DNA from: an uncultured Aquimarina sp.
Lineage (GTDB): Bacteria; Bacteroidota; Bacteroidia; Flavobacteriales; Flavobacteriaceae
Length of the DNA stretch: 64,000 nucleotides
Assembly: GCA_947496705.1 (NCBI GenBank)
Contig: CANMDW010000003.1
Span: 343,622-407,621, forward strand
Direction of reading: 5' to 3'
The notes under the pieces are model-generated. The model searched no databases. It was not told the DNA's origin and saw only the letters and a list, made by a program, of their open reading frames with translations. Every line of letters starts with the position of its first letter. The first letter of the stretch is position 1. Positions 56,215 to 64,000 of the stretch are shown piece after piece. The position numbers and the translations under genes were made by a program.

Positions 56215-56757
56215 ATGAAAATCTTAAAGAAAGTAGGAATTGTGCTTTTTGCACTTATTGCCATTATGCTTATAGCGGCAATCTTTGTTTCTAAAGAAAT
56301 AATTTATGAAAAGTCGATTAGTATCAATGCCCCTGTCGAGGTCGTTTGGGAGCATGTAAATAGTCTGGATGATCTAGACAAATGGAACCCGTGGAATGAT
56401 CATGACCCTAATATGAAAAAAGAATTTGCAGGTACCGATGGTACTATTGGCGCAAAAACCAGTTGGGACAGTGATGTGAAAGAAGTGGGTAAAGGAAGCC
56501 AAACAATTGCCAAAATCGAAGCACCGAATCTTTTTGAAACCGATCTAAAATTTTATGACCCTTATGAAAGTGAAGCAAAAGGATATATAAAATTAGCGAA
56601 GGAAAATAACGGGACCTATGTAACCTGGGGTTTTCAAAGTGAAATGCCCTACCCTTTTAATCTAATGAACCTTTTTACTAATATGGAAGAGATGATGGGG
56701 GAAGATTGGAACAATGGATTGTCAAAACTTAAAACCCTTTGTGAAAACCAGGAATAG
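56215..56757 (+). CDS. SRPBCC-family (polyketide cyclase/START-like) membrane-anchored protein
   Basis: 180 residues. An N-terminal hydrophobic helix (IVLFALIAIMLIAAIFV) anchors or exports the protein. It is followed by a typical SRPBCC start, ISINAPVEVVWEHVNSLDDLDKWNPW, then GTIGAKTSWDSD and a final amphipathic helix with MMGEDWNNGLSKLKTL. The fold binds hydrophobic ligands; the ligand is unknown. A possible TAGATTTG -7 element is at 56097-56104. Confidence 0.85.
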   Translation: MKILKKVGIVLFALIAIMLIAAIFVSKEIIYEKSISINAPVEVVWEHVNSLDDLDKWNPWNDHDPNMKKEFAGTDGTIGAKTSWDSDVKEVGKGSQTIAKIEAPNLFETDLKFYDPYESEAKGYIKLAKENNGTYVTWGFQSEMPYPFNLMNLFTNMEEMMGEDWNNGLSKLKTLCENQE

Positions 56758-56777
56758 TAACTACATCATTACCTAAA

Positions 56778-56811
56778 ACGATAGATAGCACCCCGGGGTG
56801 CTATCTATCGT
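56778..56811 (+). terminator. Perfect 34-bp palindrome
   Basis: ACGATAGATAGCACCCC is followed directly by its reverse complement, 21 nt after the stop of the SRPBCC gene. In RNA it would form a very stable 15-bp stem with a four-base loop, but no T-run follows. Confidence 0.65.
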
Positions 56812-56867
56812 AATAAAATCTATCTACTACTTATTACTACTTCAAATCATTCTTACATCCTTCCCAA

Positions 56868-56887
56868 TGCCTGTCTGGATACAGGCA
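56868..56887. repeat. REP-like TGCCTGT...ACAGGCA palindrome
   Basis: A 7-bp stem with loop CTGGAT, in the leader 42 nt upstream of the lipoprotein gene at 56929. It shares the CTGGATACAG core with 55984-55993. Confidence 0.5.
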
Positions 56888-56928
56888 ACCTCTTCTCGCC
56901 TCTTGCATCTACTATATAAAATAAGATC

Positions 56929-57351
56929 ATGAAAAAAACAATAATGAGTATGCTATTTTTGGCATTTGTAATTACTGCATGCAGCAATGATGATGACGTG
57001 ACCACCAACTGCGACCGATTTACCATCATAAGTTCAGAACAATTTGCAAATGCCCCAAATGATCACCTGATCATTAATAGTTTAGAAATAAACGACAATT
57101 GTTTGAAGATCAATTTTAGCTCTGGCGGATGTAACGGAGACACCTGGGAAATAAAACTTATTGACTCAGACAGGGTTTCAGAATCGTTGCCACCTCAAAG
57201 AGACCTGCGACTGTCTTTAAAAAATGAAGAACTATGCGATGCATGGATCACCAAAGAATTGACTTTTGATATCAATAATCTGAAAGTTAATGAAAACCAA
57301 GTGTTACTGACCATAACAAACTCAAATGATCAGATACTTTATGAATATTAA
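56929..57351 (+). CDS. Small lipoprotein of unknown function
   Basis: 140 residues with a lipobox FVITAC (C18) followed by SNDDDV; acidic residues right after the cysteine are typical of surface-exported Bacteroidota lipoproteins. The mature part is beta-rich with four further cysteines (NCDRF, DNCLKINFSSGGC, ELCDAW) that may form disulfides. No family is recognised. Confidence 0.7.
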   Translation: MKKTIMSMLFLAFVITACSNDDDVTTNCDRFTIISSEQFANAPNDHLIINSLEINDNCLKINFSSGGCNGDTWEIKLIDSDRVSESLPPQRDLRLSLKNEELCDAWITKELTFDINNLKVNENQVLLTITNSNDQILYEY

Positions 57352-57443
57352 AAACCGCTTCAATAACAAACATCGACAATGGTTTGTCCCTCTTTTCAGA
57401 ATAACTTTTAAACACTAACTTTAACTTTAAAAAATCATCTGAA

Positions 57444-57782
57444 ATGAAACTCAAATACATATTCTTACTGTTAGCAATTTTAGGGGTTTCCTATACCTGG
57501 TATTTTAATATTCAGTTTTATATAACCGAAGAAAATACTTCTATTCTCAACTATATTGCGCAAACCAAAACCACATTTCCGGCAAGATCTTTTAGTGCCG
57601 ACTTATTGGTTGTTGTGATCACATTTTTTGTATGGTATATTCCGGAAGCCATCAAACTAAAAATAAAACATTGGTGGACACTTATCCCGCTCACTTTTTT
57701 GGTAGCGATTGCGTTTACTTTTCCACTCTTTCTGTATTTGAGACAGTGTAAAATAGAAAAATTGAATTCTTCTCATAAATAA
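57444..57782 (+). CDS. DUF2834-family membrane protein
   Basis: 112 residues with three membrane helices (about 4-23, 52-69 and 78-98). The pattern FLLLAILGVSYTWYFNIQF, FPARSFSADLLVVVITFFVWYIPEA and KHWWTLIPLTFLVAIAFTFPLFLYLR is that of DUF2834. Function is unknown. Confidence 0.85.
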   Translation: MKLKYIFLLLAILGVSYTWYFNIQFYITEENTSILNYIAQTKTTFPARSFSADLLVVVITFFVWYIPEAIKLKIKHWWTLIPLTFLVAIAFTFPLFLYLRQCKIEKLNSSHK

Positions 57783-58096
57783 AAAGTCCCTTGGTGATTA
57801 TATAACCGCCTGGTACCAATTAGGAAGATAATTTTACATCAATACCTTAATTGTGCGCATATGTTCAAAGCCAAAGAATACTTCTCTAAATCATTAGCAT
57901 TAGGGGGTGTTGTGGGAACGAAAGAAAAATTAGATCCATTAAAGGCTGGAGATTGATTATAGAACAACTCCAGCCCGGTATGAGAATATTTTTCGTGCTT
58001 ATATATTTTTTACTCAATGCACATCTATATTCCTGTTTTGTAACAATATAGACTTCCAATCGTCGAATAGATACCACAAAAAAACAACCAACCCAA
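57783..58096. other. Intergenic region
   Basis: 314 bp ahead of the oxidoreductase gene. A 31-codon frame at 57861-57956 is too short and featureless to call. No repeat or terminator stands out. Confidence 0.5.
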
Positions 58097-59083
58097 ATGA
58101 AAGCGATTGTATGGACCAAATACGGATCTCCAGATCTTCTTGAGTATAAAGACCTCCCAAAACCTACACCCAAAGACAACGAAGTGCTCATCAAAATACA
58201 TGCGGCAACGGTAACTGCCGGAGACTGTGAATTGCGAAGATTTGATCTCCCTACATGGATCTGGCTTCCTGTAAGATTATATCTTGGGGTCCTAAAACCC
58301 AGATTCCATATCCTTGGGCAAGAACTGGCCGGAGAAATTGAAGCTGTGGGTAAAGCGGTAGCACAATTTAAGAAAGGGGATCAGATTTTTGCAGAATCCG
58401 CATTTAGAGGTGCTTATGCCCAATATGCCTGTCTGCCCACTACCCTTGCGATGGCCATCAAACCATCAAATATGACCTATGATGAAGCTGCCACCATACC
58501 TACAGGAGGAATCAACGGATTGCATTTTCTCAGAAAAGCAAATGTAAATGCCGGAGAAAAGATTTTGATCAATGGTGCTGGTGGAAGTATCGGCACCTAT
58601 GCTACACAGATAGCCAAATCCCTTGGTGCTCATGTGACCTGCGTAGACAGCACCAAAAAGTTAGAAATGCTGTCTGCTATCGGAGCAGATCATGTTATTG
58701 ATTACACACAAGAAGATTTTACCAAAAACAGAGAGACGTATGATGTTATTATTGATGTGGTAGGCACGAGTTCGTTTTCGCAAAGTATACAATCACTAAA
58801 CAAAAATGGGCGATATGTATTGGGAAATCCAAGATTTTGGGGAATGATGAGAGGAAAATGGACATCGATGACCACCAATAAAAAAGTCATATTTCAGCTT
58901 GCCAAAGCAAGCACCAAAGATTTTTTATACCTCAAAGAATTGATTGAAGCCGGGCAATTAAAATCGGTGATCGATAAACGATATCCGTTAGCACAAGTCC
59001 CCGATGCACATCGTTATGTAGAAAAAGGTCTTAAATCGGGTAATGTGGTCATCACCATCGAGCATCCAAACGGTATTGCTTAA
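58097..59083 (+). CDS. Zinc-independent medium-chain dehydrogenase/reductase (quinone oxidoreductase-like)
   Basis: 328 residues, a normal MDR length. The N-terminal GroES-like part has MKAIVWTKYGSPDLLEY and GQELAGEIEAVGKAV; the Rossmann part has INGAGGSIGTYATQIAKSLGA (G160-G166), the NADPH-type motif of this group. The usual catalytic Cys and the four-Cys structural zinc loop are absent, so it belongs to the zeta-crystallin/quinone oxidoreductase type. The C-terminal YPLAQVPDAHRYVEKGLKSGNVVI is standard. Confidence 0.9.
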   Translation: MKAIVWTKYGSPDLLEYKDLPKPTPKDNEVLIKIHAATVTAGDCELRRFDLPTWIWLPVRLYLGVLKPRFHILGQELAGEIEAVGKAVAQFKKGDQIFAESAFRGAYAQYACLPTTLAMAIKPSNMTYDEAATIPTGGINGLHFLRKANVNAGEKILINGAGGSIGTYATQIAKSLGAHVTCVDSTKKLEMLSAIGADHVIDYTQEDFTKNRETYDVIIDVVGTSSFSQSIQSLNKNGRYVLGNPRFWGMMRGKWTSMTTNKKVIFQLAKASTKDFLYLKELIEAGQLKSVIDKRYPLAQVPDAHRYVEKGLKSGNVVITIEHPNGIA

Positions 59084-59120
59084 ATATGCTTACCTTAGTA
59101 CTATCCAAAATCATCAGTTT

Positions 59121-59591
59121 ATGAAGAAAACTATTGCACTGCTTACACTGATTTTAGTTTCAACAGCAAATATGTATGCATGTACTTGTATAAAAATACA
59201 GGCAAGTCTAGATGAGAAAGTTAAATATGAATTTTCAAAATCTGATTTAATATTTACCGGAAAAGTCATTGACAAAGAAATTAAATCTAATGGACAATAT
59301 ATATCTACAGCCGATCCTGTGATTTATACGCTTGAAATCATCTATAAAATAAAAGGAAATATCGAAACTCGAACCATCGAGATTATCTCTGCACGAAGTG
59401 TCGGCAGTTGTGGGTATCCTTTCCAGGTTGGAGAATCATACCTCGTTTATTCAATAATCTCTGATCATTGGAGTGCTATTACTGAAAAGAAATCGGTTTT
59501 TATTACTGGCCAATGTAGACGGAATCAAAAATTAAAAGAAACTCAAAAAAGAGAGCTAAACATACTTAAAAAGCTAGCTGAAGATTCCTAA
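59121..59591 (+). CDS. Secreted NTR/TIMP-like domain protein
   Basis: 156 residues from the ATG at 59121; an upstream frame starting inside the oxidoreductase gene is rejected because this ATG is followed by a good signal peptide (MKKTIALLTLILVSTANMYA). The mature protein starts CTCIKIQASLDEKVKYEFSKSDLIFTGKVI: a CxC at the N-terminus and FTGKV strand resemble the TIMP/netrin-like OB fold, with further cysteines in VGSCGYPF and TGQC. Function is unknown; metalloprotease inhibition would be speculation. Confidence 0.72.
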   Translation: MKKTIALLTLILVSTANMYACTCIKIQASLDEKVKYEFSKSDLIFTGKVIDKEIKSNGQYISTADPVIYTLEIIYKIKGNIETRTIEIISARSVGSCGYPFQVGESYLVYSIISDHWSAITEKKSVFITGQCRRNQKLKETQKRELNILKKLAEDS

Positions 59592-59614
59592 AGCTTTATT
59601 TACAAAGTTAATAA

Positions 59615-60376
59615 ATGAACATCGTAGACCTATCCAAACCCATACAGTACAACAAATCAGATCCCTGGTTTATGCGTGTAAAAATAAAGCATAAACCCCA
59701 TAGAAAAGCCAAATGGCTGATCCGTGTTTTTGGTTTACCGTTTAAGCTATTTCCCAAAGGTTTTGTTGGATGGGCAGACGATACGATCCAGAAAATGGGA
59801 GTACATGCAACCACCCATATAGATGCACCATGGCATTATTCACCCACCACCAATGGAGAGAAATCAAAAACCATAGACGAAGTTCCACTAGACTGGTGTT
59901 ATGGTGAAGGCCTGCTTATAGACATGAAACACAAAGTCGATTTTGATCCTATTACTGTGGTCGATATCGAGGATTTTTTAACCAAAAATAAGCTAACTAT
60001 TACCCCAGGGATGATTGTGCTCATTAAAACAGGCCGGGATAAATTTAACGGCACAAAAGATTTTCATAAAATCGGAACCGGGATGAGTGCCGCAGCCACC
60101 GAATGGCTTATCGACCAGGGCATAAAGGTGATGGGTATTGATTCCTGGGGATGGGATTTACCATTACCATATATGGTGAAAAAGGCAAAAGAAACCAAAA
60201 ATTCTGAGCTCTTTTGGGAAGCACATTTGGTAGGTAAAAACAAAGAATATTGCCATATGGAGCAACTGGTAAATCTTGATGCGCTTCCTTACACCGGTTT
60301 TAAAGTTGCTGTATTTCCGCTAAAAATTGTTGGGGCTTCTGCTGCACCGGCAAGAGTAGTCGCTATGTTTGATTAG
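59615..60376 (+). CDS. Cyclase-family protein (kynurenine formamidase/KynB-like fold)
   Basis: 253 residues. The metal-binding signature HxxTHxDxPxH appears as H64-ATT-H68-I-D70-APW-H74. The remainder has GMIVLIKTGRDKF and GIKVMGIDSWGWD, then EAHLVGKNKEYCHMEQLVNLDALP, matching the cyclase/formamidase family, which hydrolyses amides such as N-formylkynurenine. The long N-terminal insertion (residues 15-55) is unusual for KynB, so the substrate is probably different. Confidence 0.88.
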   Translation: MNIVDLSKPIQYNKSDPWFMRVKIKHKPHRKAKWLIRVFGLPFKLFPKGFVGWADDTIQKMGVHATTHIDAPWHYSPTTNGEKSKTIDEVPLDWCYGEGLLIDMKHKVDFDPITVVDIEDFLTKNKLTITPGMIVLIKTGRDKFNGTKDFHKIGTGMSAAATEWLIDQGIKVMGIDSWGWDLPLPYMVKKAKETKNSELFWEAHLVGKNKEYCHMEQLVNLDALPYTGFKVAVFPLKIVGASAAPARVVAMFD

Positions 60377-60440
60377 ATAAAAACCAATACTGAAAAAACG
60401 AAACTCATATTTCCTATTCAACACAATATCTCAAAAAGTT

Positions 60441-60472
60441 TATATTTGTAAAGGAAAAAACGCGTTTCCTTT
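60441..60472 (+). promoter_or_regulatory. Candidate promoter with adjacent inverted repeat
   Basis: TATATTTG at 60441-60448 fits TAnnTTTG and lies 66 nt ahead of the gene at 60514. An 8-bp inverted repeat AAAGGAAA/TTTCCTTT (60450-60457 and 60465-60472) directly follows, where it could be an operator or a 5' leader hairpin. Confidence 0.4.
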
Positions 60473-60513
60473 ATTCATAATTTTCGTATACTTCTGCACC
60501 TGACACTACTTAT

Positions 60514-60966
60514 ATGAATAAACAAAATTTAATAATCCCCAGAGCCTTTTATATCACCATATTGCTTTTATCTTTTTTAGGATGTCGAATAAAAGAAAAA
60601 AGCTCCATAAAAAAGACAATAATGACAAATCAAGAACAAGATCATCCTGTCTGCAACAATTTTGATTGCTTTGAAAAGAATAAAAACAAACAGGTGATCA
60701 TTGAAGGAGTTTTCAGAAAATATACTCCGTGGAAAACAGGAAAAGGAGCCAATTATATGTATTGGGATTGGGAGGTATTGCTTACAGACGGGGTAGCTAT
60801 ACCCGCTATTAGTAATAATAAAGCCTTAGATCTGTCCTTATATGAAAACAAAAATGTATCGATAGACGGTGCCATATTCTACGGGATCATCATAGGAAGC
60901 TCGAATCCTCAAGAACAAAGTGCCAGAGGGTATCGAATAGATATAAATTCGATACGAGAGAATTAG
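60514..60966 (+). CDS. Small lipoprotein with OB-like domain, unknown
   Basis: 150 residues with a lipoprotein signal ILLLSFLGC (C24). The mature part has two nearby cysteines (HPVCNNFDC), then beta strands KQVIIEGVFRKYTP, MYWDWEVLLTDGVAIPA and NVSIDGAIFYGII, resembling a small OB or nucleic-acid-binding-like barrel. An internal ATG near residue 37 (MTNQEQ) gives a shorter alternative without signal. No family assigned. Confidence 0.65.
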   Translation: MNKQNLIIPRAFYITILLLSFLGCRIKEKSSIKKTIMTNQEQDHPVCNNFDCFEKNKNKQVIIEGVFRKYTPWKTGKGANYMYWDWEVLLTDGVAIPAISNNKALDLSLYENKNVSIDGAIFYGIIIGSSNPQEQSARGYRIDINSIREN

Positions 60967-61038
60967 AGTCGGTACAAGCATTTTTCTTTACCCATAACAA
61001 CAATATTAGAAAAACCAAAAACATCTAAGTCTCAAAAA

Positions 61039-61794
61039 ATGAAGGAAATCAGCATCTTTATTTTTATACTCCTCTTAACCTTAGGATGTAAACATCAAGA
61101 TGATAATAAAGTAACTATTGCCACGGCTGCCAATATGCAGTTTGTAATGAAGGAGATCACCACATCTTTTACAAAAAAAACCAGAATCCCCTGTGATGTT
61201 GTGATTAGTTCTTCGGGTAAAATAACCGCCCAGATCAGAGAAGGGGCTCCCTATGATATCTTTATTTCGGCAGATACAAAATATCCCGAAGCATTGTACA
61301 CCAGTGGATTCACCACCAAGGCTCCGGAAATATATGCCTACGGTAAACTGGTGCTTTGGTCTGCATCTGAAGATATAAAGCCTACTATCGAAGTATTGAC
61401 AGATCACAAGATCAGCTATATTGCCATAGCCAATCCCAAAACCGCTCCCTATGGTGAGGCAACAATTTCAGTTCTAAAGCATGTTGGTATTTATGATCGG
61501 GTCATAGACAAATTGGTGTATGGAGAAAGCATTTCGCAAACCAACCAGTTTATCATTTCCGGCGCAGCCGAAATTGGGTTTACTGCCAAATCTGTGGTTT
61601 TATCACCCCAAATGAAAGGAAAAGGCAATTGGGTTGCAATTGATGGCGGTAGCTATATGCCCATTGCCCAAGGCGCAGTTGTTGTTAAAAAAGATTCGGT
61701 GACTGAAGCTGCCTTAAAATTTTATGAGTTCTTATTCTCCCATGAATCCAAAGAAATTCTTGAAAATTTTGGATACCTTGTTACCATAAAATGA
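61039..61794 (+). CDS. modA: Molybdate ABC transporter substrate-binding protein
   Basis: 251 residues, a lipoprotein (LLTLGC, C17) as usual for a periplasmic binding protein tethered to the inner or outer leaflet in Bacteroidota. ModA signatures are VTIATAANMQFVMKEI, ISSSGKITAQIREGAPYDIFISAD, IAIANPKTAPYGEA and SISQTNQFIISGAAEIGFTA. It captures molybdate (or tungstate) for ModBC. Its stop overlaps the next start (ATGA). Confidence 0.95.
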   Translation: MKEISIFIFILLLTLGCKHQDDNKVTIATAANMQFVMKEITTSFTKKTRIPCDVVISSSGKITAQIREGAPYDIFISADTKYPEALYTSGFTTKAPEIYAYGKLVLWSASEDIKPTIEVLTDHKISYIAIANPKTAPYGEATISVLKHVGIYDRVIDKLVYGESISQTNQFIISGAAEIGFTAKSVVLSPQMKGKGNWVAIDGGSYMPIAQGAVVVKKDSVTEAALKFYEFLFSHESKEILENFGYLVTIK

Positions 61795-62189
61795 ACACAC
61801 TCTCGGGGCAAATATCAAACATCGAAGTAAACGGAAGTCTGGCTTTGGTCACTACCAAAATACATGACGTTCCCTTTACTGCAATTGTAATTGAAAACCC
61901 AGAAACTGCTCCGCATCTGCAAGTTGGAAACACCATCAATGTATTATTCAAAGAAACCGAAGTGATTATCGCTATAGGAAATCCCGAAAACATCAGCTTG
62001 CAAAATAAAATTACAGGAACGATCATTCAACTGGAAAAAGGAGCATTGCTAAGCAAGCTCACCATCGGTACCGCAATAGGAAATATCGTTTCAATTATTA
62101 CCACCAAAGCAGTACAGCAATTGCATATAGAAAAAGGCACTACCGTTACTGCCATGATCAAAACCAACGAAATCTTATTAAGCCAATGA
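61791..62189 (+). CDS. Di-Mop (TOBE) molybdate-binding protein
   Basis: 132 residues made of two tandem Mop/TOBE modules (about 1-70 and 71-132): LSGQISNIEVNGSLALVTTKI and ITGTIIQLEKGALLSKLTIGT are the paired starts, and both end in a valine/isoleucine-rich strand (VLFKETEVIIAIGN, VTAMIKTNEILL). Di-Mop proteins bind and store molybdate, and may regulate. It overlaps modA by four bases and modB by four bases. Confidence 0.9.
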   Translation: MNTLSGQISNIEVNGSLALVTTKIHDVPFTAIVIENPETAPHLQVGNTINVLFKETEVIIAIGNPENISLQNKITGTIIQLEKGALLSKLTIGTAIGNIVSIITTKAVQQLHIEKGTTVTAMIKTNEILLSQ

Positions 62190-62860
62190 TGGATTGGGGA
62201 CCACTCATATTGACTTTTAAACTGGCGCTCATCACCACTGCCATATTACTCATTTTGGGTATCCCCCTTGCCTATTGGCTGGCCTATTCTAAATCGAGGA
62301 TCAAACCGGTGATTGAGACCCTGGTAAGCATGCCTTTGGTACTACCTCCTACGGTACTGGGGTTTTATCTGTTGGTAGCCTTTAGCCCAAACAATGCTTT
62401 TGGTAACTGGCTTAATGAATGGCTGGGACTACGTCTTATCTTTTCGTTTGAAGGATTGGTGATCGCCTCTGTTATCTATAGCTTACCTTTTATGGTGCAA
62501 CCCATCCAATCGGGATTAGCCGGGTTGCCATCACATTTTAAAGAAGCATCCTACATCTTAGGTAAATCACGCCTCATTACTGTGTTTAAAATTCTATTAC
62601 CAAACATACGACCTGCATTACTCACGGGTATAGTGCTTTCGTTTGCACATACCATCGGAGAGTTTGGTGTGGTCTTAATGATTGGCGGTAATATTCCCGG
62701 TAAAACCAAAGTAGCCTCCATTGCCATCTATGATGAAGTCGAAGCCTTAAACTATGATACCGCCCATACCTATTCACTTATTTTATTGGTCATCACCTTT
62801 AGTATTCTATTAACTGTATATCTGATCAATGGCAGGTACCTCAAAAAGTTTGGCAGATGA
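62186..62860 (+). CDS. modB: Molybdate ABC transporter permease
   Basis: 224 residues with five to six membrane helices. The binding-protein-dependent permease motif is EASYILGKSRLITVFKILLP (EAA loop contacting ModC). The start of family ModB, LTFKLALITTAILLILGIPLAYWLA, is present. MMDW gives two adjacent ATGs. It overlaps the Mop gene and the modC gene by four bases each. Confidence 0.95.
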   Translation: MMDWGPLILTFKLALITTAILLILGIPLAYWLAYSKSRIKPVIETLVSMPLVLPPTVLGFYLLVAFSPNNAFGNWLNEWLGLRLIFSFEGLVIASVIYSLPFMVQPIQSGLAGLPSHFKEASYILGKSRLITVFKILLPNIRPALLTGIVLSFAHTIGEFGVVLMIGGNIPGKTKVASIAIYDEVEALNYDTAHTYSLILLVITFSILLTVYLINGRYLKKFGR

Positions 62861-63732
62861 TCCAATTGTCACTACATAAAACATTACATACTGCCAATGG
62901 CAATATGCTATTAGATATCCAACTGAAGTTAGAACCGGGTGAATTCATTACTTTATACGGGGAATCGGGTGCCGGAAAAACCTCCACACTGCGAATCCTG
63001 GCCGGTTTACTCGCCGCAGATCGTGGAAAAATTATCGTAAACGATACCGTTTGGCTCGATACCGATACTAAAATTAACTTGAAACCTCAACAACGGAGAG
63101 TAGGATTCGTCTTCCAGGATTATGCTTTGTTCACAAATATGACAGTGCGCAAAAACCTGGAATATGCCCTGGAAAGGAATCAGGACAACAGCATCATTGA
63201 AGAACTGATTGATATGGTGGAGTTGGGAGAATTGCAACACCGAAAACCCAACACCTTATCTGGCGGCCAACAACAGCGCGTTGCATTGGCCAGGGCCCTG
63301 GTACAAAGACCAGAGATACTATTACTGGACGAACCCCTATCGTCACTGGATACCAAAATGCGTATAAAACTGCAAGACTACATCCTGAAAGTGCATAGAC
63401 AATATAAATTGACTACCCTATTGGTAAGTCATGATGTTGGAGAGATCTTAAAACTATCGGATACTGTACACGTATTGGAAAAAGGAAAAATCACCCGGTC
63501 GGGGACACCTGCCGAAATTTTTACTGCACACCAGATGAGTGCAAAGTTTCGATTTACTGGTGAAGTAATTGCGATACAACCCGAGGAAATCGTATATATT
63601 GTTACGGTACTGATTGGCACCAACGTGGTAAAGATCATCGCCCAGCAATCTGAGATCATTGATCTGAAAATCGGAGATACCGTTATGGTCGCCTCCAAAG
63701 CTTTTAATCCGGTGATTCAAAAAGTGATTTAG
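62857..63732 (+). CDS. modC: Molybdate ABC transporter ATP-binding protein
   Basis: 291 residues. Walker A GESGAGKT (35-42), Q-loop FQDYALF (Q87), signature LSGGQQQR (134-141), Walker B ILLLDEP (154-160) and switch H192. The last 60 residues (from about 231) form a reduced TOBE-like domain (GEVIAIQPEE, VMVASKAF), shorter than the double TOBE of many ModC proteins; the separate di-Mop protein may compensate (inference). Confidence 0.95.
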   Translation: MIQLSLHKTLHTANGNMLLDIQLKLEPGEFITLYGESGAGKTSTLRILAGLLAADRGKIIVNDTVWLDTDTKINLKPQQRRVGFVFQDYALFTNMTVRKNLEYALERNQDNSIIEELIDMVELGELQHRKPNTLSGGQQQRVALARALVQRPEILLLDEPLSSLDTKMRIKLQDYILKVHRQYKLTTLLVSHDVGEILKLSDTVHVLEKGKITRSGTPAEIFTAHQMSAKFRFTGEVIAIQPEEIVYIVTVLIGTNVVKIIAQQSEIIDLKIGDTVMVASKAFNPVIQKVI

Positions 63733-63922
63733 TACTAAAATTTCAAGATGCAAAAAGCAAAACCTGAAACCGAATACCTTCCCATAAAGAATTTTTTATC
63801 AAATAATTTCAATGCTAAAAAATGAAACAGTATATTCGATCCATACTTCGTATATATCCCATATTATTGTGTAAAAATTGATAAATTAAACCGCTTTTCC
63901 TTGGTTCACCGGGATCAGTTGA

Positions 63923-64000
63923 ATGAACAGCATTGTTATGGAAGAACAAATCAAAATCCTTGAGTATTCAATAAACGATAATAAGAATAAATATACCAAT
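63923..64000 (+). CDS. Possible 5' end of a further gene
   Basis: From the ATG at 63923 (or 63938) an open frame runs to the window edge: MNSIVMEEQIKILEYS and onward, charged and free of a signal peptide. It is too short to identify. The stretch 63733-63922 before it shows nothing else. Confidence 0.35.
   Translation, partial: MNSIVMEEQIKILEYSINDNKNKYTN

Noticed and set aside
57861..57956. 31-codon frame upstream of the oxidoreductase gene
   Set aside because: Too short, no features, no terminator after it.

Overview
The window is one stretch of chromosome from a member of the Bacteroidota, most likely a marine Flavobacteriaceae; a genus such as Aquimarina would fit but cannot be shown from sequence alone. 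The evidence is low GC, at least five proteins with C-terminal type IX secretion (T9SS) sorting domains, many short lipoproteins, a TonB-dependent receptor with a carboxypeptidase-like N-terminus, TAnnTTTG-type -7 elements, overlapping ATGA and TAATG junctions, and a Bacteroidetes-type natural-product leader peptide. No rRNA, tRNA, CRISPR array, intact insertion sequence or prophage was seen.

Layout. 1-1.1 kb: end of a repeat-containing T9SS adhesin. 1.1-4.0 kb: a 21-bp tandem array, a duplicated scrap of a TfoX gene, and minus-strand VOC, TfoX and DUF2461 genes. 4.1-7.3 kb: a helical protein, then a LytTR response regulator and its histidine kinase. 7.5-15.1 kb: a plus-strand series of envelope proteins (DUF5916 barrel, TPR lipoprotein, DUF2911, SMP-30-like propeller, ankyrin, membrane protein). 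15.2-26.0 kb: a T9SS-exported peptidoglycan amidase and a 2505-residue protein with a BNR propeller and nine Calx-beta repeats. 26-32.2 kb: palindromes, a phospholipase A fragment, a sodium symporter, small lipoproteins, an NTF2-like protein and a HAD phosphatase. 32.3-43 kb: a TonB receptor next to recO, then TPR, DUF4136, gdhA, a Cys/Met-metabolism PLP enzyme, a DUF3298-type lipoprotein, DinB, ArsC/Spx, EamA and a thioesterase. 43.1-54.4 kb: an unrecognised glycine-rich protein, an SDR remnant, a bestrophin, a YheT-type hydrolase and two large T9SS proteins (an S8 protease and a BNR propeller) sharing the same C-terminal cassette. 54.5-57.8 kb: a second 21-bp array, an AraC remnant, an orphan Cys-rich peptide and small envelope genes. 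58-63.7 kb: an oxidoreductase, an NTR-like protein, a cyclase, and a tightly overlapping molybdate transport operon (modA, di-Mop, modB, modC).

How the genes work together. Most of the window concerns the cell surface: T9SS-secreted or surface-anchored adhesins and hydrolases, lipoproteins, a TonB-dependent uptake receptor and a sensor/regulator pair beside an outer-membrane barrel gene. The rest is housekeeping (recO, gdhA, the PLP enzyme, modABC).

The least expected observations are two intergenic arrays of degenerate 21-bp units (two helical turns) with phased A- or T-tracts, an orphan eight-cysteine peptide with a GG-type leader and its own terminator, a MITE-like inverted repeat supplying the stop codons of two convergent genes, a FN3-MAM-carbohydrate-binding-sorting cassette shared by two neighbouring secreted proteins together with their terminators, and several small gene remnants (tfoX, pldA, SDR, araC) that suggest ongoing local decay and rearrangement.
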